This document shows, piece by piece, positions 10,315-24,179 of a stretch of DNA of 64,000 nucleotides. The translations under genes and the position numbers were made by a program. The stretch is from Rhabdornis inornatus. Its lineage: Eukaryota; Chordata; Aves; Passeriformes; Rhabdornithidae. Location: assembly GCA_013397075.1 (NCBI GenBank), contig VWZS01009934.1, positions 2,880,305-2,944,304 on the forward strand, read 5' to 3'. A model generated the notes under the pieces. It searched no databases and was not told the origin of the DNA. It was given only the letters and a program-made list of their open reading frames with translations. Within the stretch, counting starts at the first letter, position 1, and each line of letters opens with the position of its first letter.

Positions 10315-13300
10315 GTGATGACAATATTTATCCTTTTACTTGTTTTTTTTTTCCATTTCCCAGCAAATCTCTATCACCAAGTACCAGGTTGTTCCAGGTT
10401 TTTTCCAGATTTATACAGTTCAGAAGTTCTCTACTGCAGTCACTGGGAATTTTGCCTCTGATTGCAACGGAAGTGGGGTAGGTTGTAGGGCTAGTGACAA
10501 ACCCTTTATAGTTCAGTCTGAAAGCAAGTGCAAACAACTAGAAGAAATCTCTTAATAATTTGCATGTTGAAACTTACATTGCATAAAATGTGCCATTAAT
10601 ATCATTAATATCTTCCTGGAGATAAGATGCAATGAACTTCTTTGAAGACGAATTGCTCAACTCACCCTTGGCATGACTTCAGTGGAATCTCACCCACTTC
10701 TGACAGTGATTGATTTTGTCTGGAGCACTTTCCTCTGGGAGTCCAAGATGTCTATCTTTTCAAATCCACACAACCTAACATCAGAGAACTCAGAAGCAGG
10801 ACTCTCAAGTTCCAGTACTAGCTCAGCCATGAATGAACATTATGCTGGTTATCTCATTTAATTTCTCTGGGCCTTGCCTTAATCATAAATCTCATAGGCA
10901 TACTTATTTCTTGCAAAACTTATCAGAATCTCACCTTGAAAGGTGTACTCATGAAAAATTTAAATATCCACAAATTAAATGCTTCTAAAATAATTTGAAA
11001 GCAGAGAAGGAGATTCATTCCCACAAAAAGGAAAAATGGAGATGTTCCCCGAGGCTGTTGTATAAAATTTTGGTCGTGTCTAATATGGTAGAATAGCAAA
11101 GAAATATTCTTGGTGTGTTTGCAACAGAGAGGAGGCCCCGTCCTCAGCTTTCTCTGTTATATTGGTGCTTATCTGTGTATATGAAAGTTACAAGCATTAC
11201 TTCTGTAGCAGAAAAAGTGGCAACAGTCCAGGCTTGAGCATGAGTTGTGATGGGCTGCATTTAAAATTTGTCACATTTGACATGGAACGAAAAATTCTCT
11301 ATGCAAATGTTAGTTTTAGGAAAACAATGCCAGCATTGTAATCCTTTATGTTAAGTGAACAAGTGGGTTTCTTTAACCCACTTTTATGCTTCCTTGATGC
11401 TGGCTCAAATTTGTTTTGGGTCTGAAGTGGCATTAAGTGTTCATTTTCAAAGTCCGAAGTTTTAATGTTTTGGAGGCTTTGCAACTTACCTTTAAGAAGG
11501 TATGAATGAGAATGGGAATGGGCACATTTCCATAGTCTAAGTATCAAGGAAATTTGCCTGTATTGCAGCAGTGCAACATGGACTTTAAGCGTGGAGTCCT
11601 TTGCTTTTGTACCTCCTCTCTTTTCATACCTTGAATTTATGTTGTAGGTCCTCAGGCTCCTTTTTCTCTCTGTGATGGTAACACCAAGGGACCTGTGGTC
11701 TAACCTGACCTCTTGCTTAACAGAAGGTCTTTATTTAATACTCCAGTCATTTGCTGGTGAAGTTGAAAGAACCATTACCTGTCTAAACAGTCTCAGACAC
11801 AGACACAGCAAAAACAATTCAAAACATCCACAGGCAAAAAAGTATTTTATTATAACGATAGAGGGAGTGGCACATCAGAGATATGGTGGCATTTAACACT
11901 TAGGGAGATCTGTTAACAAGAGAAGTTTTATAATCTGTTTGTAAAGAAGTATTTATCTGCTGCTGAAGGACATTAATAAATCGCTGCAGCTGAAGAAACG
12001 CTAGGTAGAATGGGGTACAGTTTATCATACAAACTACACTGTATTCTCCTGCTATTTCTCTGCTGCATGTGAATATTAGTGTTAAAATACTTAAATATTT
12101 AAGGTGCATCTTAAGGTCTACTCAGATATATNTTTGTAAAAGTAAAATAAAACATCTGTTTGGAAAGGCCCTGGCATTGTAAGAAATTTTTTGCAGGCTG
12201 GATCTGCATTCAATGAACATTAACCCACATAAGTTTTTAAAATTATTTCAACTCAAATAATCTTATCATATACATGCAGAAACTGAAGCTAAAGGATCTG
12301 TTGAACTTAAACAAAGGCTTCTCCTAAACTGCAGTTGCTAAGTTTGCGTAGCTTTCTCTATGGTAGTCTGTTGTTTTCACTGGCTTCTAATTTTCTGAGC
12401 TGCTTTAGTCAGCTCCCTACTTTAAGGTGAAATATGTTTTTCAATGATTTAAGCAAGAAGTGACTAGTTTTTTCACCACATCTGTGAAATTAAGAGAAAA
12501 ATTTTGCCTTACTTACCACAAAATCCTGCCTGGGAACCTAGTGAAGAGGCCTGGGGATAAAACAGAGGACCTGGGGATCACAGCCCTTCTTATACAACCA
12601 AATATTTTTAAGAAATATTTATTAAGCATACAGAAAAATGTGACTCCATCTGAAGAATTAAAATTAGTGAGCATTTAAAAATAATCTATAGTATTTATCT
12701 CAGGTCTTACAATCAGGTCTTGGTACCCAGCTTTCTGGGATGCTCAGCAGTGTTTTGTCTACAAAAAAAAGTCCTTGCTTCTCAGACTGAAATGATTCCA
12801 GATTCTGTGCAGTTCTGTTTCCTGGTGAGCAGAGGATATATTTACCCATCTGGGACAGTCCCTTTATGATCTACCAGGGAAAAACACATTGTAATTGCCA
12901 TGCTTTCTTATTGCTGTTGATACAGATTGGCTGCCTGATGTACTGCTCAGCTGCAATGGAACAGCGCAGTGGGTGGAGACCTGCTTCTCCTCTGGAAATC
13001 AGATCACTTCATGTTGCACCATAATTTCTCAGTCCCTTCTGTATTCCCCTCAGATAAGATAGCTCAGATTTGAATGCTTGCTCTGGGAGCAGTGCAAGGA
13101 CAAAGAAAACTGTTGTCTTTTCATCAACATTCCAGAATCTGTGTCAGAGCAAAGAAATGCAGGCTCTGAAAAGGAAAGTTTTTTTACTTTATCTGCCTGA
13201 GTAGAAATGAAAGCAGAAAAATAGCAACTTGCAGTTGTGGAAAATGCAACAGTTTTCTTGCTATAGCTGTCCCTCAGTAAAATGCACAAACTGGGAAGCA

Positions 13301-16300
13301 TAAGTGTTCCTCATTTTCCTTTTTTGCAAACAGGCTCAGTGAGGTGGAGGGGCTCTTACAGCCATTCTCACTTTGTATAGACTCCTTTTGCATGGCTTGT
13401 TGCACCCTACCTCAAGGCCTTGGAAAGATCATAATTTATAAGACCCTCCAATCTCTTAGTGATCTCCTGTGATTCTAGGAGTAAGTCTGTTCAATCTTCC
13501 ACACAAGGGTGTGGATGCAATTATGTTGGACCAGGTCCTGGACCTTTTAGATGTACATATATAGAGGAAACAAACACAAAACGAAGGTTTTAGAAGAGCA
13601 GAGGTCTAAATGCATACCATATTGGTCTATACATGCAGGTGGGGGTCCTTTAACATCGTTATGCATCCAAATAGTTGCACTAGGCTTCCAATGCTTGCCC
13701 TCCTATCCCTATTCTTGTGTTCCCTGAACCACGCAGACTAAACAATCAAAGACCAGAATTTCTGTTTTTCAGTTTTAGGCCCCCTTCTTTCCCATATGCT
13801 TTATGTTTTGGTTAGGCGACTGGCTAAGACTTTAGAGGCTGCTTATTAGTATCCATGTAGATGTAATTTAACTGTCTTTTAGTCCAGTTATGCTTTTATT
13901 TGAAATTTTAAAAGATGGTGGTACAATACTAAAAAGAAACAAAGAAAAATAATTTAACACTTGATCCCTTTCAGAAAAGACAAATTATTCTATGAAATGG
14001 TGGACCACTGTGCAAAATAAATCAGGCTGTTAAAGAATAAGGACTAAAAAATAGAATCAATGAATAATAAGTATCAGTGTCCAACAAATACTAATCTACA
14101 GACTAGGCACCACAGACAAAGTTTAGGCTCCATTTTTGCATGTTCTTATGTTCCTGAATAATCTAATATTTGCCTATACCTGTGTCTGGAGGATGTGGTT
14201 TTGTGTGAACAACTCTGCTACTTGGAATAGAATGATTTCACTGTTAGAGATGTAGGTAAGTGGCACTAAAACACTGAATTAAATTCTATCAGATTAAAGT
14301 GTTCTGGTAATAACCTTAAGGAGTAGGTAACGCTTATCATGTACATTCAGGAAAAGATGAGGCACACCATAAATTTTCATGCAGATATTCTGTAGGCCAG
14401 GCAGCTAAATTAATTTTGAGTGAGGTCTGTTGCCTGTCTTTGTTAAGTGTATTGGATCCAACAGTGGGGCACACGTGCTTTTAATGTGGAATGCAGCAAG
14501 ATCCCATATCCACATAGTTTGTTTCTGATGAAATATCATTTTATGCATTTGTAAACATTGCTGTTTCCCTCCTGGAAGCTCCTACTATTGTGCATAATTT
14601 CATCAATTTCTCGCATAACCATTTCTGACAGAGCACGTACTTGGGCATGCAGCACATGCACACGTAGCATTTAGTGAGGCCAGCAGCAGCCATGCTCTCA
14701 CGAAAGGATGGATTTGTTCTTGCTAATAGCAATTTTGGGCTATGGAGTGGCCAGCATACGTGGCAGGGGCAGTGTTGTGCCTCTTGGTAGGATACAGGCT
14801 GTCCCCTCAGGGCACCCTCCTGGGGCTGCCTGTTCCTCCTCTGTGGCTGCTGGCACCTCTGGGACCAGGACTACCCTGCCCTCATGGTGGGAGCTGGGAA
14901 GTTTGGTCCAGCCTTCCTGGAAATTGAGTCTGTAATTTAACGAACAGGTCCTGAGAGAACTGAGCTGGATTTTCTGGTTTTGGATGCTTGTTTCCATCTG
15001 GAAAGAAGAAGCAGTTGCTTCTTCTGGCCAGCACAGGCTGCTCTCTGGTTACCTGGTGATCCTGACCAGGGAACTGATCTGCCCAAATAATAAGCACTCC
15101 TCAGCCCAGCCACTTTTTAGCATGAGGGGATCATGCCCACACCAGTGTAGTGGTAGGAAGGACTGGCCCCAAAGATTAGGTGGTGTCCCAAGGGACATAC
15201 TCCTTGGAAGAAAGAAGAGGAATGCTGAGCACCATGAGTCCTGGAGTGCAGGGAGTTCCAGCTGAAATGGACTTACAGTGCATCATGTCAATTACATTTT
15301 AAACAATTTTTATTTTACACCTCTGTTGTCTCATCAGTTTTCCAGAATTGAGTATAGAAAGGTTAAAATATTGATTCTAATTTAAACTTTTTTATGACCT
15401 TTTTATTTTCAGTGTGAAGAAAAGCATAAATAAAGATAACAAAGAGAAGTTCAGGACTTTTCTCGTGCTTTTGAAGTAGCAAATGTCAAAGCTTTTAAAA
15501 TGTAATAAAAAAAAGGAATCCGTTGGGATTGTTTAAAAAACACAAACATCAAAACTCTATGTTTACAAAAATCACATTTTTTTGATAGAAGAAAACCCTA
15601 TTTAATTGAAAAAATGCCTGCCATCACATTGACTGAATTATACAATGCTTTGGTGACAGTTGCAGAAATGAAACACATAAAATTTAGTTCTTCATGTCAA
15701 GCAGGCCACGTTGTCCCATACTTTTTCAAGCAGAGCTAATTTTTAGTGCAGGATGTCTCACTAGCATGAAAGGCCTATTTTGAGAGCCTTCTGAAAAGCT
15801 GACATTTGGAATGAGTCCAGGATAAGTGTGACTGACCCTTTGAAGGCTGAATATTTATTAAGTAAGCCCAGAGGATTTTTAGCTTGACCCTGTCAAATTT
15901 AGCAACAAGGATTTTTGTTGGATGTTCTGTTGTTGCTGCATTGGTGTTTTTGCTTTCAGTGTGTATAAATAAATTCAAAAGTATTTTTTTTGAACAAATG
16001 GTGGAATGTTTGCCTGTAAGTAAACAAGACAAAATATTCACAAGCCCTGAATTTTAATCACAGTTGGACAAGCTTGAAAATACCAGACTTCATCTTGACA
16101 ATCAAGTATATTTACGTGTTTCCTCCATAATATCTCAAGCTTTCTCTGAAATAAAATGTTAATGGCTTTTCTTTACCTTGGAGGACAAGATAATCCAATG
16201 TAGCTATTGAAATATCATATAGGCATTTATGCCTATAATAGTACTAAAGAAGGATTATTTTATGGGATTTTTGTTTGGTTGGTTGCTTGTTTCAGTTTTC

Positions 16301-16815
16301 TGTGTTGTTTATTTGGGTTTTTGTTTGTTTTTTTGTTTTTGTTTTTAAAGCTGAAATATTTTGCTTTGGCTTTAAATTTACAGATCGGTTTCAGACCAAC
16401 CTATCCCTTGGTTGTTCTCTGACAAGTCATGCTGATTAAGTGCCCAAAGCATGAGGCATGAGGTGCTCTGTGGATTAATTTATCCATTTTCTTTACACCT
16501 TCTGTACTTTGCAATGTAAATGCCAAAGTCTGTCATGCAACTTGTGCAGTTCTCCTTGATACCAATACAGTTGTGTTTCCTTATCAGTTGCTGGGATGTT
16601 CCTCATATGACTCCAGAGAAGATTTATCTCCACAAAGGTCCTCTTCTGTGGCAAAGAGGAAGGACTGAAATGTTGCAAGCAGGGTGCTGAAAGCAAGCTG
16701 TTGTTCTCATGAGAAGAGGGTGGGTAGGTAACTTGGATATGAGATGGATATGGTTTAGATGCCAATAAAAATCTGTCACTAGAAGTGGTTTTCAGCACCA
16801 GAGATAGAAAATGGG
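10315..16815. other. Long intergenic stretch, no gene seen
   Basis: About 6.5 kb of unique sequence, mostly AT-rich. A locally GC-rich patch at roughly 14740-15260 holds several short overlapping open frames, one with a hydrophobic start (14742-14927), none convincing. A single ambiguous base is at 12132. Nothing recognisable as a transposon was found before 16816. Confidence 0.5.
16262..16350. repeat. T/G-rich low-complexity tract
   Basis: Runs of TTTG, TTGG and TTTTTG dominate the plus strand with very few A or C. This is simple sequence that produces a spurious hydrophobic open frame (16207-16422). Confidence 0.75.
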
Positions 16816-17560
16816 AGAGTAGGAATGGCAGTGCTGGTCGGACCAGGCACCCATCTAACCTAGGGTCCTCTCTCTGGTATTGGTGGGCCATGGATGGCCA
16901 GGTAAAATAAGAACAGGGCTTAGTGAGCAGTACTTGCCTGGTGTACTCTCCTGCCAGCCGGCAATTTGGGGCTCAACCTCCCCTGAGCTGGAAGTTGCAT
17001 CTGTAAAATGCAGCAGTCCCCTTGCAAACCTTTGTTCTGTGAATTGGTCTGGCTGTTTTCTGAAACTACTGGTATCCACAGCATCCTGAGGCAAAGTTCT
17101 GCGGAGTTTAATAACATGTTGTGTGAAGACCGTCTGTCTTTCCTTTGTTTTCCACCTGCTGCCTCCTCTCTTCACGCTGTGTCCCGGTTCCTGCCCCAAG
17201 GGTACAGTGCTCCCATTGTGCCCAGTTTGCTCCCCTGTGACACACGTTTGTGATTTATGGACCTCTGTCCTACCCCCACTCCGTCATTTCATTTCATTTC
17301 CAGTCTATTCTGTTTAGTGATTCCTGGTGGGGAAGCTGATCCACACCTTTGATCATCCTTGTGACCTTTTCCTGAACCTTCTCCAGTTCCAATATATCCT
17401 TTCTGGCATCAGAGGAACAAAACTGCACAGAGTATTCAAGGTGCAGTCACATGAGAAATAACTTGCTGGCATAACAACTGTTCAGTCTTTTCTCTAAAAA
17501 CCCCACTGTTTTATTTTCCTTACTGATGGCTTCTTGCTACAAAACTTGTATTTATGTGAC
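16816..17560 (-). mobile_element. Ancient CR1/L3-like LINE relic, 3' end at left
   Basis: On the plus strand, in reverse-complement order, are hallmarks of the old CR1 lineage common in turtles, crocodilians and birds. They are 'aggaatggc...ggaccagg...ccatctaacc' (3' untranslated part), 'catcctgaggcaaagttctgcggagtt', 'gttgtgtgaagacc', 'cacctgctgcct', 'tttatggacctct', 'ccttttcctgaaccttctccag' and 'gtattcaaggtgcagtc'. The order and spacing (about 740 bases) match the 3' portion of ORF2 plus the 3' UTR, read on the minus strand. Many substitutions and indels leave no open frame. The right end fades after 17560. The copy is much more diverged than the CR1 at 8053 and so probably predates most avian CR1 activity. 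Confidence 0.8.
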
Positions 17561-20500
17561 AATATCCACATAAAGGATTGTACTCTAGAGGGATAATTGT
17601 CCTAGAGATCATAATTTTATATCAGTCTGGAGAGCTAGACTAGGCTAGCCTGGCTGAACCATAACAATAAAAAAAAATAATAAAAATGGTTTCTTTCAAG
17701 ATGGACAGGATGATTTTTTTTTTTTTAATCGAGAATAAAAGTAAACTCTTCTAGGGCAATTCACCAAAATTTTCCTTTAATATTTTTTTTTAAAAGGTTT
17801 TATTTGAAAATTTTCTTGATTTGTATTTCTTTACTTTGTAAAGAAATATTATAGTGGTTTAGAGATGATTCAGAAAGTTTTAGGCCAAGAACTTACATTC
17901 AAGCCTTGCAAAAGCCTTGAACTATTGAAATAAAATTAATCTAGAAGATCACAATGAGTGTTTGCAGTGGAGATTGTGCTAGGCAAATCCTTGGACTTCT
18001 CTGACTATGTCAATGGAGTGGTCAGTGTATAAATTAAAATGAGTTAATACAATTTATTTAGATTTTGAAAGACCTTTGACTTAATTAAAAAATTAAGTAG
18101 TCACTGTTATTGTAATTGCTGAAAAAGCAGGAAGGAATCAATTTCTATCAGTGATCAGTTCTCATTATTACAAAATCCTAAGAGCAGGGTCTGACAAGTT
18201 TCTGTGTTACGGCCAATGTTTCATGTATACAATAATAACTTGGAAAAGACAGGGAGCCCAGAGGCAGTAAGTCAGCAGATGGCCCCCAAATAATTCAGAC
18301 TAGTCAAGATGAAAGATGTAGATAGGAAGACAAAAACTGGGAAAAATTTCGTGAAGCTTAAGTAATCTAGATGAATGAACTACTCATAGCAAATGAAGTT
18401 CAGTATGGCTAAATGCAATTTATAAATGCAGTATTAGTTATAAAAACAATGGAAAAATACAGTGCAAATGTATGGAAGGCTCTGTACACTGTAGAGTCCT
18501 GTGTTACAGCAACTCAAGAAAACTTTGAAAAATATCTGCTCAGCATGTAGCTACTAAGCTGCTACAAGTAGCATATGCAGTAGGGAAAAACCTACCCAAA
18601 GAAGAAATAGAAACTATTCATGTAGTCAAATTTCTCCTTTTAAATTTAAGAAGTCCCTGAACCACATGGGTTTGGAAGACAAAACATTCATAAAGAACAT
18701 AATTTTGAAGATGTTGCTTCCCTTTGCATAATTATAGTCTTTTTAAATAGCTAGAAAAGTGTTCTGACTGGTGAAACCCCTGACTTTGACTAAATTAGGT
18801 TAATTATCATTATAAGTTGTTTGAAGATTATAAAGATAACTACCTTTTGGTGTACCAATGCTACCTGTAAGTTTGAGAAAGTTCTCACATCACAGGCTTA
18901 ATTTACTTAAGACTTGTGGAATTGTTTCTCTTTTGTGACTGACCTGTGTAGTAACATAATCCTGGCTGATTGTCAAGTTAGGGGATAAAGCCCATTTAAA
19001 ATTTGTTTTTCCTTAATATGCAACATTGTGCATTTCTGCCTTGTGCAAGCATTTGAGCTAGTAAAACCCAATATCATAAATATCCAGAAAAAACAAACAT
19101 AAAGGAGGAAAAAGCAGCTGGGAAATATTTGTTTAGAAAGTTGATCAAATATTTGCACACTTTTTTTCCTTCTCCCTGGTATTCACTTTCCTGTGTAGGT
19201 GCAGAAGTAGTTTTCTTTATGTAGGCAATACATTTCATGTAGACAATTCAACTCATTTTGCAAACAACAAGCAACACAAAAACTTCAATTAAATTGGTGT
19301 GAGCTGAACTGCACTAGCCTGTGGTGTGAGGTAGGCACAGCATACCAATTAGAAACCACCTCCCTTAGTTTTAATACTGTGCCAATATTGTATCAAAGAG
19401 GAAATAAATGGCAAAAGTGGAATTTGACCGGCAGACTTGAATCAACATTTTCATCGCAATGAAGAATGTCCTAGATCTTTCTGTGGCTGCAAATGGTGAG
19501 GTGCTTCAGTCAGACCCTCTGAATGATTCACTGGTCAGGGAGGGATTGCAGCACTCAGATCAGAAGTCGTGTGGTATCTTATAGACTCCTTCTAGCTTTT
19601 TCTAATGTCAAAGGAGGTATGTAAAGCATTAGAAAGCAGTCACTGTGGATTGTACATGGGGCACTCAGGGAATTGCTGTCTGTCTCTTCTTTCTGTTTCT
19701 TTCTTCTGCTCAGGTAGATTTGCTGCAGCTTGAATCAAATGGATTCCATTTGTCAGTTTTCAGGGTTGATGCAGTATCTTGCCTTACATCTTGATTGACT
19801 TTTCACTCTGTGCTTTTTTGCTCTGCAGCTGCTCACAATTCTTTACTGTAAACTGTCGCAGATGCAGACTTTGACTCACATGCTTGCAAAGTGAATCAGT
19901 GGCAACATCTGTTCCCCCAGAGGGATGGGTGCACCGGCCTCCAACCACCCACAGTGGCAGTGCCTATGGAAGCTGGTATTTCCTGACTTGCATTCTGGCA
20001 GGCATGCTCAATATGGGGGGAGAAGAAACTTCAATCCACGCTTCTGTGCTTTTGTGCATAGGTGTGAAGATCTCCCCCGTGTTCAGAAAAACACGGTCAG
20101 GGAGAGGGAGTCATGTGGCATTACTACTAACAGGCATCTGAATTTTTCAGTTGAATCCAAGATTCTCTATATGGTTACTGCAGTCAGAGGTGGCATTTTT
20201 AATGTGTGGCAGATGTACCTAAACACTGTAAGAAAATATTTGTTATTAAAAGAAAAACATTTTGTAGGATATATTTTCCCCTCTGTTGTTTTAGTGCACC
20301 TGCATGTGTGTACCTTAAGCTGGCCTGTGTGGATCTTCCATGGAGAACTGAATGTGAATCCTTGTGGAATTCTACCAATCTACAGTGACATCTGCAGTCT
20401 GACAAATGAAACATAGTGGGATTCTGGGCAGTTCAGAAGAGGAGATACCAAGAAGGGGAGAGCATGTGTGAGGCTGATTAGGCATCAGTTTCAGTCCTAA

Positions 20501-22558
20501 ATCATGACCTGGGTCTGTAGTTCTTCTGTGATTAGATGCATATTCTCCTTTAAAGACCACCTCTGAGAAAGTTCATGTGATTGAAAACTCTCAGACTTCA
20601 GGTAAAATGGGAGAAAGCTGGAGACAAACAGACACAGAGTCAGGAGCTGAGGCATTTTTTTATGAGGAAGGATTAAAATAAAGGGAGGTTTACCAAGATG
20701 GCTTGGTTTCCCCTTCCTTCTATCAGTATCATGGAGAACACTGCAAATTGTGGGTGAAGTGATTGTGAAAGAGTCATGGCAAGGTATGGTTTCACATCCT
20801 CTTTGTGGCTGCACTCCTCCATGGAGGTCTGGGTGGCCAGTGGAAATGTGCTTTTGATGCTGAGAGATCACAGGCTGGGCACCCAGGCTGACCAGGGTGA
20901 GGCATCTTGGTCTTGTATTTTGAAGCTTTAAGCTTCTTATTTCTATAGCTTAAAGGACAGGAGTACATAATAGCAAGACAATTATTCTCCCAGACAAAAT
21001 CTTGGGTGTAAATACCTCCAATCCTTGTGTGAGGTAATACAGAGCAGGCAGCCTGAGATCTCTGTGGTTTGCTGGCAGCATCTATGCTGAGGGAATCACA
21101 AGGGAGTTACCTCTTTACCAGACTCTTAGAACACCGGGTTACAAACAAGAGGTCATGGTACTTAAGAGGTGGCTTGATGGGAAGTTGATTGCAGGAGTAG
21201 GGCTGGCAATCAGAAGTGGGGTCATGAGCCTGGAAGTGCACTGGGAAGTGAGGTCACGAGAGGGAAAAGTTGAGAAACTGCCCAAAGATCAGTGTTTAAG
21301 TGCACTGCTGCCCTTGGCTTCTCTTGCATGTTCCCATCTCTGTGTCCATAATGCTTCTAGTGAGGATTAACAAACCTCTTCCCAATGCATGAGAATATTC
21401 ACTTGAATCCCATTTCTTTGGTATGGTTCAAAACACTTGCCAGCAGGCTAACAACAATCTCCTTTGTCAGAGTGAGGAAAAACCTGGGAACTCTGTGATC
21501 AAGGACTATTTCTCATTTTCATGAGAGCAACAGGAAAGGGTTGAGCCACAGGGGAGACATTTAGAGTCAAAGAATAGAACTTGCCTCAGCAAAGCAATGA
21601 TGCATATACACACAACATCTAGTAGAGTTTAGAAATCAGAGTCTTGTAGCACCAGAGCAGGTTCTCTCTGAGAATGATCTTGCATAAGAAATGAGACTTC
21701 ATAGCTATTTGTAAATAAAAAAGGCTATTTGTTTATATGTGCTGTTCTTATTAACCCTGTTTTTTCCCAGTCTGAATAAAGAGAAAGTAAAATAATCTCT
21801 CATATTTTCCTTTGTTTTCCTATGTATTAATAGAGAGACTAAAGTTAAGCATATAAAAAGGCTAGTGACATGCTTAATTAATATTAAACCATTAGAAAGG
21901 GAGATAGCAAATTGTTTTATGCAAGCAGTAGAATAATTTTATGTGCTATCCTGCCCCATATTTATGGCCCTGTAATTTATGTTTTATTGGGAACATGTTC
22001 CTGAATGTGCAGTAAGATCCTTACGTGTACATTTCAACAATGTCCTCTTACAAGGAGGCCTTAGAGAGGGTTTTGTGATCTTTAGGAGAAGCAAATAAGA
22101 TGCAGGATTTCCTCAGAACTGCTTTGATCTGTAAACAAATTTTCTCTCCATATCTCTGAAAGTTTAAATGTCACCTCTTAAGCAAGAAACAATAGAAGTA
22201 TCTCAGGGTTTTCTCGTTTTGAATAATTATTTTAATTGAAATGTTGGATTGTGTTCTAATTCCTGCACCAAAATGTCTTGCAGGCACAGAGAAGAGGAAT
22301 TATTTGTGGAATGCAGCATCAGCCAAGTCTCAACACACACGCTGGAAAGAACTGGCGTAGGCTCACCTGGTTTTGCGTGCAGAGGAGTCTTAAGTGTAGG
22401 AGTTTGGACTGGTTTTTCTTTTTAATTATTTTCATTAATGCTACAAAACAACAGATGCAAATTTCCCATTGCCAGCTTGCTTTTCACATTTCTCAAAGTC
22501 AGAATAACTGTGGCTGTCAGTGGGACTTAATCTTATTGTAAACAGTGTCAGACAACTG
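17561..22558. other. Intergenic, no gene seen
   Basis: Five kilobases of unique AT-rich DNA. The longest open frame is 163 codons on the plus strand (19925-20416). It lacks any recognisable domain, and a second frame (19884-20141) overlaps it, so it is treated as chance. An odd 15-base palindrome, GAAGCTTTAAGCTTC, lies at 20922-20936. Confidence 0.5.
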
Positions 22559-22636
22559 CTCTTCTCTCTTCTCTCTTCTCTCTCCTCTCCTCTCCTCTTC
22601 CGCTTTTCTTCCACTTTTCTTCTTTTCCCTTTTTCA
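22559..22636. repeat. Polypyrimidine (CTTCTCT) tract
   Basis: Nearly pure C/T on the plus strand, built from CTTCTCT and CTCCT units with only two interrupting purines. Such mirror-like polypyrimidine DNA can adopt triplex (H-DNA) structure. This is a structural inference from composition. Confidence 0.8.
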
Positions 22637-22826
22637 CCTACCTTACAATAATCATATTGTCTTCTACTTAAACCTACTTAGTACACCTTTTCCAGTTGCA
22701 GCAATTTCTTTTGTAGTCTGGAGTTCTTACAGAGGCTGAGGAAATGAGACCTAACACTTGGAATTGATTGAATGTATCACTAAGGTTATGTGAAGAATTG
22801 ATTTTGTTTCCCTTTGATGATGAGGT

Positions 22827-23022
22827 AAAAAAACCAAACCAAACCAAGCCAAACCAAACCCAACCAAACCAAAACCCCAAACAAACAAACAAACAAACAA
22901 ACAAAAAACCAAAAACAAACAAGCAAACACAAAAAACCAAACAAAAACCAACCAACAACAAAAAAAAAAAAAAAACCCAAAAGAAACCAAAACAAAAACA
23001 AAAGCAAAAAAATAAAATTAAG
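22827..23022. repeat. A/C-rich simple repeat (CCAAA / CAAA units)
   Basis: About 196 bases that are almost entirely A and C on the plus strand. They start with CCAAA units, pass through a perfect (CAAA) run near 22880-22902, and end A-rich. The complementary strand is G/T-rich with regularly spaced GG pairs. Open frames reading through it (22768-23034 plus; 22674-23007 minus) are simple-sequence artefacts. Confidence 0.9.
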
Positions 23023-24162
23023 ATTTTGGTTTAGATTAAAAGAAATCTAGACTTTTAAACATTTTTTTCTTCCCAAAGAAGAATGAAAACTCCCCAAATT
23101 ACATTTTATGTTGAATGAAACCTTCTGTTCAACCCCAAATGAAACATTTATTTTCCCAAGCATTTGCAAGAAAAACAAATGAAATGAAGGGATTGAGTCA
23201 CAAAACTGGAAAATGCAATGGAGAATAGGACAGTTTTAGCTTAGTGCCGGAGAACTGTTCTGTCACTTTTCAACTTTGTATAAATATTTATTAGAAAACA
23301 GAAATGAGCCCAGAGGAACTGCTCCAACTTGCAGGCTACCTACACCTCCTCCTATTTCCCTTGAAGATTAAAAAAAAAATATTCAACAAAAAGTAGACCA
23401 GAGGGCATCATCTTCACTCCCATCCGTTCCTGAAGCACAGCACTGGTAAAGACAAAGCGTGAGTTCACACACACCTTCTTTGCATGGCATAACATTTAGC
23501 CACTCCTGACATGTACAGCTCACTTTTCCTGTGCTACCAAGCCCCTGAAGCACAAAGCAGTGAATTTAAACTCAGATCTCTGTAGCAAACATCCAAACCA
23601 TCAGGTTTTAGTGGTGGTCCCTCAATCACTTCTGCTGAAGCTCTTCTACCTTGCTTTTTGGATTTTTAGGAGCTAAGACAACTAGAGGGAGTGAATGTGG
23701 CTCCTTACACCAAGGGGTAGGATGCTCAGCTGGAAGGTGAGAAACCTGCAGTTCAGGGTTTTTTTTAAAGTTATTGATTGCTAGTGAAACAACATAGCAG
23801 GGTGGATTGAGGTAGATGCCCTGCCCAGAACACAAGAAGAGTTGATATCATGGGTGAACTTCTGGGAGGTGAGGGCCATTGCTTACATCTCCTCTGGCAG
23901 AGGAAGGGAACCAGTGTTTTCTCACACCCAGCTGTGTTTTCCCACTGGTGTAATACTAGTTAAAAGTATACCACAACTAACACATTCCCAAGTCTCCCTT
24001 TTTAAACTTTTCTTCAAGCAAAAATGATTTGGTGAATTTGACCAGCCTGTCCTTTGCTACATATATTACATGGCAGGTATCCCACCAAATAAAAACTGTC
24101 TTCAAACATGTGTGAATTTACAGTACAAGTCCAGAATAAACAGTGGGCTGAATTGAGCCTTT

Positions 24163-24179
24163 AAGGTGAAATTCACCTT
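24163..24179. repeat. 17-base palindrome AAGGTGAAATTCACCTT
   Basis: Two 8-base arms around a single central A are exactly complementary. It can also be read as an inverted pair of AGGTGA half-sites separated by three bases, which is a possible transcription-factor site. A weaker GGCT...AGCC inverted repeat sits just upstream at 24146-24159. Confidence 0.7.

Noticed and set aside
19925..20416. 163-codon plus-strand frame
   Set aside because: It has no recognisable domain, an overlapping alternative frame, and no sign of splice structure or codon bias; it is a chance open frame.
22674..23034. Asn/Lys/Gln/Pro-rich frame and its Phe/Val/Leu-rich opposite-strand partners
   Set aside because: Direct translations of the A/C simple repeat; not proteins.
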